A DNA stretch of 8,131 bases. Source: Actinomycetota bacterium (GTDB lineage: Bacteria > Actinomycetota > Acidimicrobiia > Acidimicrobiales > Ilumatobacteraceae). How positions within the stretch are numbered: the stretch's first letter is position 1; every line of letters starts with the position of its first letter. Below are positions 1-5,629 of this stretch, piece after piece. The notes below the pieces were generated by a model. That model made no database searches and was not told where the DNA came from. It worked only from the letters and a program-made list of their open reading frames with translations. The stretch covers positions 1 through 8,131 of the forward strand of contig JAPKZT010000120.1 in the NCBI GenBank assembly GCA_026393655.1, given 5' to 3'. A program made the translations under genes and the position numbers.

Positions 1-1
1 C

Positions 2-43
2 GAAGTATGCATTCGTGCCAAGATTGGTGTGGTGGTCAGATGA
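2..43 (+). CDS. 3' end of an upstream gene, product unknown (partial)
   Basis: The frame starting at base 2 is open from the window edge and encodes 13 residues ending in KIGVVVR before a TGA at 41-43. That TGA overlaps the chosen ATG of the next gene (40-42) as ATGA, the usual sign of translationally coupled genes in an operon. This overlap is the main reason to believe the fragment is real. Nothing about its function can be read from 13 residues; in loci of this kind the neighbour is often another glycan-precursor enzyme, but that is only a guess. Confidence 0.45.
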   Translation, partial: EVCIRAKIGVVVR

Positions 44-747
44 GCAGAACAATTTTGATAACGGGTGCTTCATCTTCGTTCGGACAAGAACTGATTTCAA
101 GATTGCCCGGCGATGTAAGAATCGTTGCAGTAAGTCGTCACCCCTTGCCACCCGAAATGTCTAATGAATCTGAAATTATAAGTGTTATTTCAGATTTGGC
201 AAATACTGACTTTTTGAATGACTTTGACAACAAAATTGATTTTTCTCAAGTTGATGAAGTTGTGCATTTCGCTGCTGCTCCGATGCGCATGCAAAATTTT
301 TTGTCCAATACGTCTGAGCAGTTGCTCCGTGATTATCAAACCAATTTCTTATCGGTCGTCGGTTTACTTTCAAAAATCATTGCGACTCGAAAACAAAATG
401 AGAGACAAATTCGAGCCGTACTGATGCTTTCCGACATGATCGGATCGTCTAAAAAAGGTGAAACTTCGTATATCACTTCGAAATTTGCCCTTCTAGGTCT
501 GCTTAATTCGCTTTCGACAGAGTTTTCTGGCAATGACTTGCGAATTAATGCGGTGTCGCCATCTTTGGTCGAGACCAAATACGTAGAGCATTTCCCAGAG
601 TTTTTGCGCAAAGATATATCAAATAAACACCCAATGAGGCGTCATTGCACAGTCGCTGAAGTTATAGATTCAGTTGAGTTCTTGTTGTCTCCACAATCAT
701 CGTTTATCAACGGCCAGAATATTTTTATCAATGGTGGCGAAAACTAG
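40..747 (+). CDS. SDR-family NAD(P)-dependent oxidoreductase
   Basis: This 235-residue protein has the layout of a classical short-chain dehydrogenase: a Rossmann nucleotide-binding loop TGASSSFG at residues 8-15, a catalytic Ser near 131, the YITSK catalytic Tyr144/Lys148 pair, and a C-terminal end (FINGQNIFINGG) typical of the family. It probably reduces a ketone or oxidises an alcohol on a sugar or acyl precursor in the cytoplasm, using NAD(P)H. The third glycine of the usual TGxxxGxG loop is replaced by Ser, and the NNAG motif is replaced by FAAAP, so cofactor binding may be unusual. I chose the ATG at 40 over the in-frame ATG at 7 because it overlaps the upstream stop as ATGA and because the Rossmann strand begins right after it. 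The 3' end overlaps the next gene by 17 bases, so the two are co-transcribed. The substrate is unknown. Confidence 0.87.
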   Translation: MSRTILITGASSSFGQELISRLPGDVRIVAVSRHPLPPEMSNESEIISVISDLANTDFLNDFDNKIDFSQVDEVVHFAAAPMRMQNFLSNTSEQLLRDYQTNFLSVVGLLSKIIATRKQNERQIRAVLMLSDMIGSSKKGETSYITSKFALLGLLNSLSTEFSGNDLRINAVSPSLVETKYVEHFPEFLRKDISNKHPMRRHCTVAEVIDSVEFLLSPQSSFINGQNIFINGGEN

Positions 748-1762
748 CTCAGATCCGCGTCTAATTTTGCGCTTCGGCGACAACGCGGATGTAAGTATTG
801 TTTCCAGGTTTATTGAAGAGCACTGGCAGCAAGGGCATATTCTCTCAAGAGATAGGGAATTGTTTGAATACATGTTTCTTGAAAGAGATGGTCGACTCAA
901 CTTTGTCATCGCATTTGATCCGCAGTCAAATGAAGTCATTGCAATACTTGGCTATATTCCATCAGACACTTTTCATTCACGCATTTCTTTGTCAATGTGG
1001 AAAGCACGTCCTGATGCTCACTTACGAAAATATAAAGCCGGATTAGCCGTTTTGAGATTTTTGATTGATGAGCTTAAGCCCAAAAGTATCTTTTCTACCG
1101 GTATTTCTGCAAATACACGAGACGTTTACAAGTTCTTAGGTTATTCATGTGACGTCATGAACCATCATGTGATCGTTAATAATGAGCTTGAAGAATTCAG
1201 GATTATAAAAAATCCACCTCAGATAAGTTTTGAGTTTGTGACTTCTGAGATCATGTTGTCTTCATTGACGACTATCAGCACAAATGAAGAACTGCGTAAC
1301 GATGTCGCAAATTTGGATTTCTCTGCCACATTGAAAGATATAGATTACCTGTGTCATCGCTACATTGATCACCCGCGGTTCAAATATGAAGTTCGTAGTG
1401 TGCGGTTAGATAAGAAAACTATTGGTATTTTGGTTTTTCGTCGATCATACGCAAACGATCGTTCATGTATACGAATCATTGATATTATGGGTGAAGAAAT
1501 TTGTCTTTCGTCTGCGACCAGGCTGTTGGTGCAGGAGATGCTGGAAAATGGCGATGAATACATCGATTTGCTTTCTTGGGGTCTTGACAGTAAACAAATT
1601 AATGGAATTGGGTTTACCGACGTTCATGATTTTGCTGACTGCGTCGTTCCTGAGTACTTTTCACCATTCAGTCAGACCAATGTTGATCGGTTTTTATTTA
1701 CAAACTTGCCTGAGACTGAGATATTTTATAAAGGTGACGGAGACCAAGACCGCCCGAATTAG
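731..1762 (+). CDS. GNAT-like acyltransferase of surface-glycan type
   Basis: This 343-residue protein resembles, from memory, a poorly characterised GNAT-fold family found in O-antigen and other surface-polysaccharide loci. Recognisable points are the N-terminal stretch HWQQGHILSRDRELFEYMF (residues 31-49), the GNAT-like strand that ends in AILGYIPSD (71-79), and a GYSCDVMNHHVIVN segment (137-150) matching the 'GY...l.HyyilN' pattern I associate with this family. It would act in the cytoplasm and transfer an acyl group from CoA or ACP to an amino sugar, but donor and acceptor cannot be read from the sequence. The ATG at 731 is preferred to the longer reading from 674, because that start would lie deep inside the SDR gene. 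The 17-base overlap with the SDR and the 11-base gap to the deacetylase place it inside one operon. The C-terminal half (about 180-343) has no domain I recognise. Confidence 0.66.
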   Translation: MVAKTSSDPRLILRFGDNADVSIVSRFIEEHWQQGHILSRDRELFEYMFLERDGRLNFVIAFDPQSNEVIAILGYIPSDTFHSRISLSMWKARPDAHLRKYKAGLAVLRFLIDELKPKSIFSTGISANTRDVYKFLGYSCDVMNHHVIVNNELEEFRIIKNPPQISFEFVTSEIMLSSLTTISTNEELRNDVANLDFSATLKDIDYLCHRYIDHPRFKYEVRSVRLDKKTIGILVFRRSYANDRSCIRIIDIMGEEICLSSATRLLVQEMLENGDEYIDLLSWGLDSKQINGIGFTDVHDFADCVVPEYFSPFSQTNVDRFLFTNLPETEIFYKGDGDQDRPN

Positions 1763-1773
1763 GCTGAAATTTC

Positions 1774-2733
1774 ATGAAATTGCCGATTTTGATGTATCAC
1801 TATGTTCGCCCGAATAGTGAGCGCATGTCCGAGAGACACAATGTTTTGGACTTTGATTTGTTCGGTAAGCAACTGGATGTGATGGCCAGTAAGTATGAAT
1901 TCATTTTAAGTAACGATTTGTTGAATCTTGATGATGATGGTTCTGCACTGAAAAATAAGATCTGGTTGACATTTGACGATGGGTACCGCGATTGTATTGA
2001 TTATGTCTTACCGTCGTTGTTGAAGAGAAAAGCAACAGGCACTTTTTATATACCGACTCAGGCTATTTTTGAGCGAAAGTTATTAGATGTTAATAAAATT
2101 CATATTCTCCTATCTGGTCTGGTAACACCGAAAGAAATAGTAAAACTCGCGGATCAGTATTTTTCAGAAGCCGGTCTTGAGGAAATCTTAAACATCACAT
2201 TTAATGATTTATTCGCCAAATTCGGTGTGGCAAATCTTTGGAATGATCGCGAAACCGAATTCATCAAGAAGCTATTTCAAAAGATCATTCCAACTGATAT
2301 CCGGAAAAAATACCTGGCGAGTGTATTTGATCAGCTTGTCGAAAGAAGCGAGTCAAGTTGGGTTGATGAGCTTTATTTATCCCCCGATGATGTACAAATT
2401 TTGGTCGAGAACGGGATGGAAATTGGTTCGCATGGCCATTCCCATGAGTGGCTCGCAGAAATGAGGATAGATGACCAACGAGATGAGTTGACCAAGTCTT
2501 TTTCGCACTTAGATAGCGCGATTAATGACGGCAAAGCTCGGTCAATGTGCTGTCCATTTGGATCGTATAACGACGACACTCTAACTTTATTGCGAAACCT
2601 TAATGTCAAGACTGGAGTTCTCAATCGAATTGAGACGTATGCAAGGTTTGAACCTGGAGCAACTGATCTTCTTGAACTTGACCGAATAGATATTATGTTT
2701 TTCGATAAGTTCATTAATGGCGAATTTGATTGA
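1774..2733 (+). CDS. Polysaccharide deacetylase (CE4 / NodB homology)
   Basis: This 319-residue protein carries the metal-dependent CE4 esterase motifs. Motif 1 is TFDDG at residues 66-70, with the general-base Asp and the metal-binding Asp. Motif 2 is the His pair in SHGHSHEW (His220 and His224). Motif 3 is PFGSYN at 261-266. The N-terminus ILMYHYVRP is the classic start of cluster-encoded CE4 proteins. About 140 residues separate motifs 1 and 2, longer than in a minimal NodB domain, and this insert has no motif I recognise. There is no signal peptide, so it should act in the cytoplasm on a nucleotide- or lipid-linked glycan precursor and remove N- or O-acetyl groups. The start lies 11 bases after the preceding stop, with a weak AGG at 1761-1763 as ribosome site. 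The gene is AT-rich. The family call is firm; the substrate is not known. Confidence 0.9.
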   Translation: MKLPILMYHYVRPNSERMSERHNVLDFDLFGKQLDVMASKYEFILSNDLLNLDDDGSALKNKIWLTFDDGYRDCIDYVLPSLLKRKATGTFYIPTQAIFERKLLDVNKIHILLSGLVTPKEIVKLADQYFSEAGLEEILNITFNDLFAKFGVANLWNDRETEFIKKLFQKIIPTDIRKKYLASVFDQLVERSESSWVDELYLSPDDVQILVENGMEIGSHGHSHEWLAEMRIDDQRDELTKSFSHLDSAINDGKARSMCCPFGSYNDDTLTLLRNLNVKTGVLNRIETYARFEPGATDLLELDRIDIMFFDKFINGEFD

Positions 2734-2736
2734 GGG
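2732..2736 (+). promoter_or_regulatory. Ribosome binding site that fixes the PIG-L start
   Basis: GAGGG overlaps the TGA stop of the polysaccharide deacetylase and lies 7 bases before the ATG at 2744. This is ideal spacing. It supports that ATG over the earlier in-frame ATG at 2717, which lies inside the upstream gene. Confidence 0.7.
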
Positions 2737-2743
2737 CAACAAG

Positions 2744-3442
2744 ATGAAGATTTTGGTAGTGGCTGCGCATCCCGACGACGTTGATTTTGGTGCGGGTGGT
2801 ACCGTTGCGACTTGGGTCGCACAGGGCGATCAGGTTGTTTATTGTCTGGTCACCGATGGTCAGGCTGGTGGGTCTGATAACACAGTGACTCGCGAACAAG
2901 TCGCGCAAACACGCCGACTCGAGCAGACTGCTGCTGCCAACATGCTCGGCGTTACCGAATTGCATTGGCTTGGTTTCCCGGATGGTGCGCTTGTTGCCGA
3001 TCTCAATTTGCGTCGCGAGATTAGTGCGATAATTCGAATTGTTAAGCCAGATCGTGTGCTCACTCAATCCGCTGAACGAAACTATTCTCGAATTTATGCA
3101 AGTCACCCTGATCATCTAGCAACTGGAGAAGCGACGATTTGTGCGATTTATCCTGATGCGCGAAACGAGTTCGCGTTTCCTGAGTTGCTTAGCGAGCGCG
3201 GGCTTGCTCCACATGCTGTTCCTGAAACGTGGATTATGGCCGGGCCGAAACCAAAGCATTTCGTTGACACAACTGATGTGTTGGATAAAAAGATTGCGGC
3301 ATTGCTTTGTCATGAGAGTCAGCATCCTGACCCCGCTGGTTTGCCTGCACGTATGCGTGGTTGGGGAGAGATGATCGCCAAGGCAGGTGGGTTGCCCGCA
3401 GGTCGCACCGCCGAAGCTTTTTTAGTTATTGACACGAAATAA
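2744..3442 (+). CDS. PIG-L / LmbE-family N-deacetylase
   Basis: This 232-residue protein has the zinc-site signature AHPDD at residues 8-12 followed by DFGAGG, and the downstream ligand motif HPDH at 121-124 (HxxH in YASHPDHLATGEA). It is therefore a PIG-L/LmbE zinc hydrolase, a family that removes N-acetyl groups from GlcNAc-type sugars, including MshB and Mca in mycothiol metabolism and BshB in bacillithiol synthesis. Length and motif spacing are normal, and all visible metal ligands are present. The ATG at 2744 is supported by a strong GAGGG ribosome site and by starting directly at the first beta-strand. It follows the CE4 gene by 10 bases and is the last gene of the operon. Its base composition is clearly richer in G+C than the genes before it. 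Whether it serves thiol metabolism or the glycan pathway cannot be decided from sequence. Confidence 0.9.
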   Translation: MKILVVAAHPDDVDFGAGGTVATWVAQGDQVVYCLVTDGQAGGSDNTVTREQVAQTRRLEQTAAANMLGVTELHWLGFPDGALVADLNLRREISAIIRIVKPDRVLTQSAERNYSRIYASHPDHLATGEATICAIYPDARNEFAFPELLSERGLAPHAVPETWIMAGPKPKHFVDTTDVLDKKIAALLCHESQHPDPAGLPARMRGWGEMIAKAGGLPAGRTAEAFLVIDTK

Positions 3443-3446
3443 ATAG

Positions 3447-3465
3447 CGGATATTGCGAATATCTG
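3447..3465 (+). terminator. Possible weak stem-loop after the operon
   Basis: An 8-bp stem (one G-T pair) closes a GCG triloop a few bases after the PIG-L stop. It is AT-rich and is not followed by a T-run, so it is at best a weak terminator or mRNA-end stabiliser. It is the only structure I see between the operon and the tRNA gene. Confidence 0.3.
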
Positions 3466-3543
3466 AAATAGCGATTCAAATAAATAATCCCATACACTAA
3501 GAGTTTCATTCAATGAGAGGTTCGAAAGAAGTTTTCAGAGTAT

Positions 3544-3617
3544 GGGCGCTTAGCTCAGTTGGTTAGAGCATCTCCCTTACAAGGAGAGGGTCGGGGGTTC
3601 GAATCCCTCAGCGCCCA
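3544..3617 (+). tRNA. tRNA-Val (anticodon TAC)
   Basis: The 74-base sequence folds as a complete cloverleaf. The acceptor GGGCGCT (3544-3550) pairs fully with AGCGCCC (3610-3616), and the discriminator is A at 3617. The D-arm is GCTC/GAGC, the anticodon stem TCTCC/GGAGA encloses the loop CTTACAA, and the T-arm GGGGG-TTCGAAT-CCCTC has one G-T pair. Anticodon TAC reads valine GTA codons. The 3' CCA is not encoded and would be added after transcription. Its 3' end (3604-3617) is repeated exactly at 5612-5625, so this gene appears to be the integration target of the DNA downstream, with its function kept because the cloverleaf is still complete. Confidence 0.97.
3604..3617 (+). other. Putative attachment-site core (left copy, inside tRNA-Val)
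   Basis: The 14 bases tccctcagcgccca form the end of the T-arm and the acceptor 3' strand of tRNA-Val. They recur exactly at 5612-5625, and as the diverged tccctcactaccca at 4232-4245. A tRNA 3' end duplicated in direct orientation on both sides of foreign-looking DNA is the usual footprint of site-specific integration by tyrosine recombinases. The att role is inferred, because no integrase gene lies in the window. Confidence 0.6.
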
Positions 3618-3644
3618 CTTATGTGCGAATCTGGATCATGCAAC

Positions 3645-4023
3645 CTACTTGCCCTTGTCACTCGTCTTTCCATTTTTGCCGTAACGCGAGGGGAGTAAAT
3701 TCACCGCCTCACTGTCAGCGTGAGGCAATGAGTTAAGCCAACATATTCCGTAAGAATCTGCCGGATTCTGAGAATGAGCGCTCGCCCAAGCAGGATTTTT
3801 TGATGCTTCATTTTTCTGACGCATGTCGTAAACGCCGAAATTTACAAAGACATTATTGAGCATTCCAACTTCCGTCGCGATCACTTCATCGACCATTACA
3901 GCAACGGGCGTACTGGCCAGGTTTTTTACAACTAGTACCTGGTTTTACCGCCGCTGTTGCAGATGAAAGGTTTAGCGTAAGAATCAAGCATCCAATCACT
4001 ATGGTTGTAGATACTGGTTTCAC
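3645..4023 (-). pseudogene. Secreted protein of unit 1, broken by one frameshift
   Basis: Read on the minus strand from a GTG at 4023, the sequence encodes a good signal peptide: Lys at position 2, then the hydrophobic stretch TIVIGCLILTLNLSSATAA with an A-T-A cleavage site, and then VKPGTSCKK. This frame soon ends in a TGA. The next frame continues as NLASTPVAVMVDEVIATEVG and runs to a TAG at 3645-3647. Removing one A from the run of six (plus-strand T-run 3922-3927) joins the two parts into one ORF of about 125 codons. I do not recognise the mature domain. It has few cysteines and no membrane segment after the signal. The break could be a real mutation, a sequencing error in the homopolymer, or slippage during expression. 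A lipoprotein reading (VIGC) is less likely, because that Cys lies in the middle of the hydrophobic core. Confidence 0.6.
3922..3927 (-). other. Homopolymer where the reading frame shifts
   Basis: Six A residues on the minus strand (Ts on plus) sit where the signal-peptide frame and the mature-protein frame overlap. Skipping one base here turns tgt-aaa-aaa into tgt-aaa-aac and restores a continuous protein. Confidence 0.5.
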
Positions 4024-4169
4024 GTTCTCAAGAGTTAGAACGAGATAGCAACGCGAACAGTGGCTTGACCGCTCTTCAAGCCTCTATTGATGTAAACAAG
4101 TCTGTGTTAGAAAGTTCTGCGTATAAGGAGAGGATTGATTTGCTTGCTATCGGGCACTTTTCAGACTAA
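4011..4169 (+). pseudogene. C-terminal remnant of an unidentified protein
   Basis: The plus frame is open from just after a TAG at 4008-4010 to a TAA at 4167-4169 and encodes about 52 residues containing LTALQASIDVNKSVLESSAY and ending IDLLAIGHFSD. Amino-acid usage looks like a normal soluble protein, with alternating charged and hydrophobic residues. There is no ATG and no clear ribosome site, and the upstream part is taken by the signal-peptide region of the minus-strand gene. The best reading is the tail of a gene truncated when unit 1 was inserted or rearranged. It stops 11 bases before the 65-bp repeat. I do not recognise the family, and it could still be a chance ORF. Confidence 0.35.
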
Positions 4170-4180
4170 TTTCCCGAACT

Positions 4181-4245
4181 ATGATCCGATCACCTTAATA
4201 TCGGAGAATTACTCGGGTTGCAGGGGCCAAGTCCCTCACTACCCA
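4181..4245 (+). repeat. 65-bp direct repeat, inner copy (right end of unit 1)
   Basis: This matches 5561-5625 over 65 bases without gaps, with 54 identities. It begins atgatccgatcacc and ends in the tRNA-like ggggccaagtccctcactaccca. The 5' part forms a perfect 5-bp stem, TCCGA (4185-4189) with TCGGA (4201-4205). The 3' part resembles a T-arm plus acceptor strand, but its acceptor bases (ctaccc) no longer match tRNA-Val (gcgccc). It is therefore either an older, decayed junction or one from a related tRNA target. Confidence 0.75.
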
Positions 4246-4345
4246 CTCCGTATTGTGCGTACGTGACAACATATTTAGTGTTTGTAAATCTGCGGAGGTT
4301 GAATCAGTTGGTTACGAGTAGGCAACTTTTTAATGGGCTAATCAA

Positions 4346-5485
4346 CTATTTCTTAACCTGCCAAATATCTTTTCCATCACTCCCGGGTTTGCACACCAGC
4401 TGAGTACCATCTGAAGCTTTTCCATTTGGTCCCTTGGTTGAATCGCAAGCCTGACCTTCCTTCTGAAAGCTCGAACTTTCTGAATCAGTATTAGCACTCG
4501 ATTTTGGTGCATCTGTTGGCTTGGAAGTATTACTAGAACTCGCTGAGCTGCCTTGAGGTGATGAAGTTCCGGTTTTAATTGTCTGCCCTTTTAGTGCCAC
4601 CCAATCGGCCGTGGTGCGCCCAACACCTGAATTGAAATCACATGGTTGTTTTTGGCGATCAACTATTGCAATCTTCATTTGGTTGGGCGATATCCCATGT
4701 TCAGCAAAACTGCCCAACACGCTTTTCGCCATATGATCAAAAATGCTACCGAGAACCTCCGATTCGTTCGACGCTCTAGATTTTCCCTCTAAGTCGATAT
4801 CAAAATCAAATCCTGCGTCAGACATCGATGCATAACCTAAAAGTTGCCCCGCTTTTACAGAATCTCCAACTTTGAAACTCTTTAGAAAATAAATATGACC
4901 AAAAGAAAACAATATATTTTTATCGAGTGGAGTAGACAACCCTAGGCCGTTGCCATTCTTCGGGCGACCCATACCACCTTTATTTGCTTCCAGCTGAATA
5001 GTTGCAACTGTGCCATCAAAGGGAGCAAAAACTTTTACCTTGTCTTTTACCTTGTCTGTTGTGCCCTGAAATTGTGCTATCGGGTAGAAATAATGTTTTA
5101 ACGAAAGATTACTTGTAAGAACTCTCTCAAATGTATACCCATCTCGATTATGGCCAGAGCATCCCGCATACTTTGAAATGCTATTTATTTGATTTAGATC
5201 AATTGGAACTGAGGTGATGTACTTCGCGGTGGTGCTAGGCCAAGCAAAAATTATTGAATTTGAATCAACTTTATTTTGGGTGCTCGAAGTATTAGTTTTT
5301 ATCCCTTCATCCCAAATTAATTTATTGCCAGATTTTATGCACTTATGTTTAAACCCTGATGGGTCGACGGCAGTTTCGCCTAGCTTCTTGCAATCCCCTC
5401 CAACTTGCTCGTCCGCGTTTGCTGCAGGCGCAAAAAAAGAAAGCGTTAAAGAAGCGAGCGCAATGTAGGTGAGATGAAATCGCAT
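4346..5485 (-). CDS. Secreted protein with degenerate M23-like domain between two Cys modules
   Basis: The 379-residue product has a signal peptide (residues 1-24, cleavage after A-N-A). Then comes a short module of the form G-x2-C...G-x4-C...G-x4-W (about 28-60), a central domain (about 80-300), a Ser/Thr-rich linker (about 305-340), and a second copy of the Cys module ending IWQVKK (about 343-379). Residues 151-218 (VFAPFDGTV, FGHIYFL, VGDSVKAGQLLGYAS) match the beta-rich core of M23/LytM peptidases. The metal-binding residues are not intact: no HxxxD is seen, and the usual HxH strand is replaced by FDFDIDL (226-232). It may therefore bind wall or glycan without cutting it. An ATG (5485) and a GTG one codon earlier both fit; I chose the ATG. 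No clear ribosome site is seen. It is the cargo of unit 2, in the same orientation as the broken gene of unit 1. Confidence 0.8.
   Translation of the reverse strand: MRFHLTYIALASLTLSFFAPAANADEQVGGDCKKLGETAVDPSGFKHKCIKSGNKLIWDEGIKTNTSSTQNKVDSNSIIFAWPSTTAKYITSVPIDLNQINSISKYAGCSGHNRDGYTFERVLTSNLSLKHYFYPIAQFQGTTDKVKDKVKVFAPFDGTVATIQLEANKGGMGRPKNGNGLGLSTPLDKNILFSFGHIYFLKSFKVGDSVKAGQLLGYASMSDAGFDFDIDLEGKSRASNESEVLGSIFDHMAKSVLGSFAEHGISPNQMKIAIVDRQKQPCDFNSGVGRTTADWVALKGQTIKTGTSSPQGSSASSSNTSKPTDAPKSSANTDSESSSFQKEGQACDSTKGPNGKASDGTQLVCKPGSDGKDIWQVKK
5033..5056. repeat. 12-bp tandem duplication inside the M23-like gene
   Basis: ttttaccttgtc occurs twice in a row (5033-5044 and 5045-5056). It is in frame and encodes the repeated tetrapeptide in TDKVKDKVKVF (residues 143-153), just before the M23-like core. 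It looks like a simple replication-slippage duplication. Confidence 0.85.
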
Positions 5486-5560
5486 CACTTAATAACCGTA
5501 ACTCTAATTTATTGAAAAGCAAGAGCCACTAAAATTGAAATTGCGTCTAAATTATCTTTT

Positions 5561-5625
5561 ATGACCCGATCACCTAAAAAACGGGGAATTACCCAGGTTG
5601 CAGGGGTCAAGTCCCTCAGCGCCCA
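5561..5625 (+). repeat. 65-bp direct repeat, outer copy (right junction of the island)
   Basis: This is the partner of 4181-4245. Its last 25 bases match the last 25 of tRNA-Val at 20 positions, and its last 14 match exactly. It can form a stem CCCG (5565-5568) with CGGG (5582-5585), and a T-arm-like hairpin AGGG (5602-5605) with CCCT (5613-5616) around the 7-base loop gtcaagt. The tRNA 5' half is absent, so it cannot be a tRNA. The VOC gene stop begins 5 bases beyond its end, which suggests that host DNA resumes here. Confidence 0.8.
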
Positions 5626-5629
5626 ACAG

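Larger units (their letters stand above)
3618..5625 (+). mobile_element. tRNA-Val-anchored island of two tandem insertion units
   Basis: The segment is bounded by tRNA-Val and by the exact 14-base copy of its 3' end. A related copy at 4181-4245 divides it into unit 1 (3618-4245) and unit 2 (4246-5625). Both units have a single minus-strand gene for a secreted protein and a 65-bp repeat at the right end. Just after each left-side core lies a similar short motif (TGTGCG at 3622-3627 and 4254-4259). No integrase, transposase or replication gene is visible. It could be a satellite or cassette-type element moved by a recombinase elsewhere, or a decayed genomic island. Confidence 0.55.

Noticed and set aside
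1422..1817. Plus-strand ORF of 131 codons overlapping the acyltransferase and CE4 genes
   Set aside because: It lies in another frame of a clear gene, is rich in Cys, Phe and Trp as expected of a shadow, and has no ribosome site.
2373..2822. Antisense ORF of 149 codons opposite the CE4/PIG-L border
   Set aside because: It is the shadow of two well-supported genes. Its composition is rich in Arg, Ser and Pro without any motif.
4218..4403. Plus-strand ORF of 61 codons starting in the inner repeat
   Set aside because: It starts inside the tRNA-like repeat and ends inside the 3' end of the M23-like gene on the other strand, with no recognisable motif.
4181..5625. The two repeat copies as additional tRNA genes
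   Set aside because: Only a T-arm and an acceptor 3' strand are present. There is no matching 5' acceptor strand, D-arm or anticodon arm upstream of either copy.
3618..5625. Integrase, transposase or CRISPR array in the island
   Set aside because: I looked in all frames for recombinase motifs and for regularly spaced short repeats and saw none. Only two copies of one long repeat exist.
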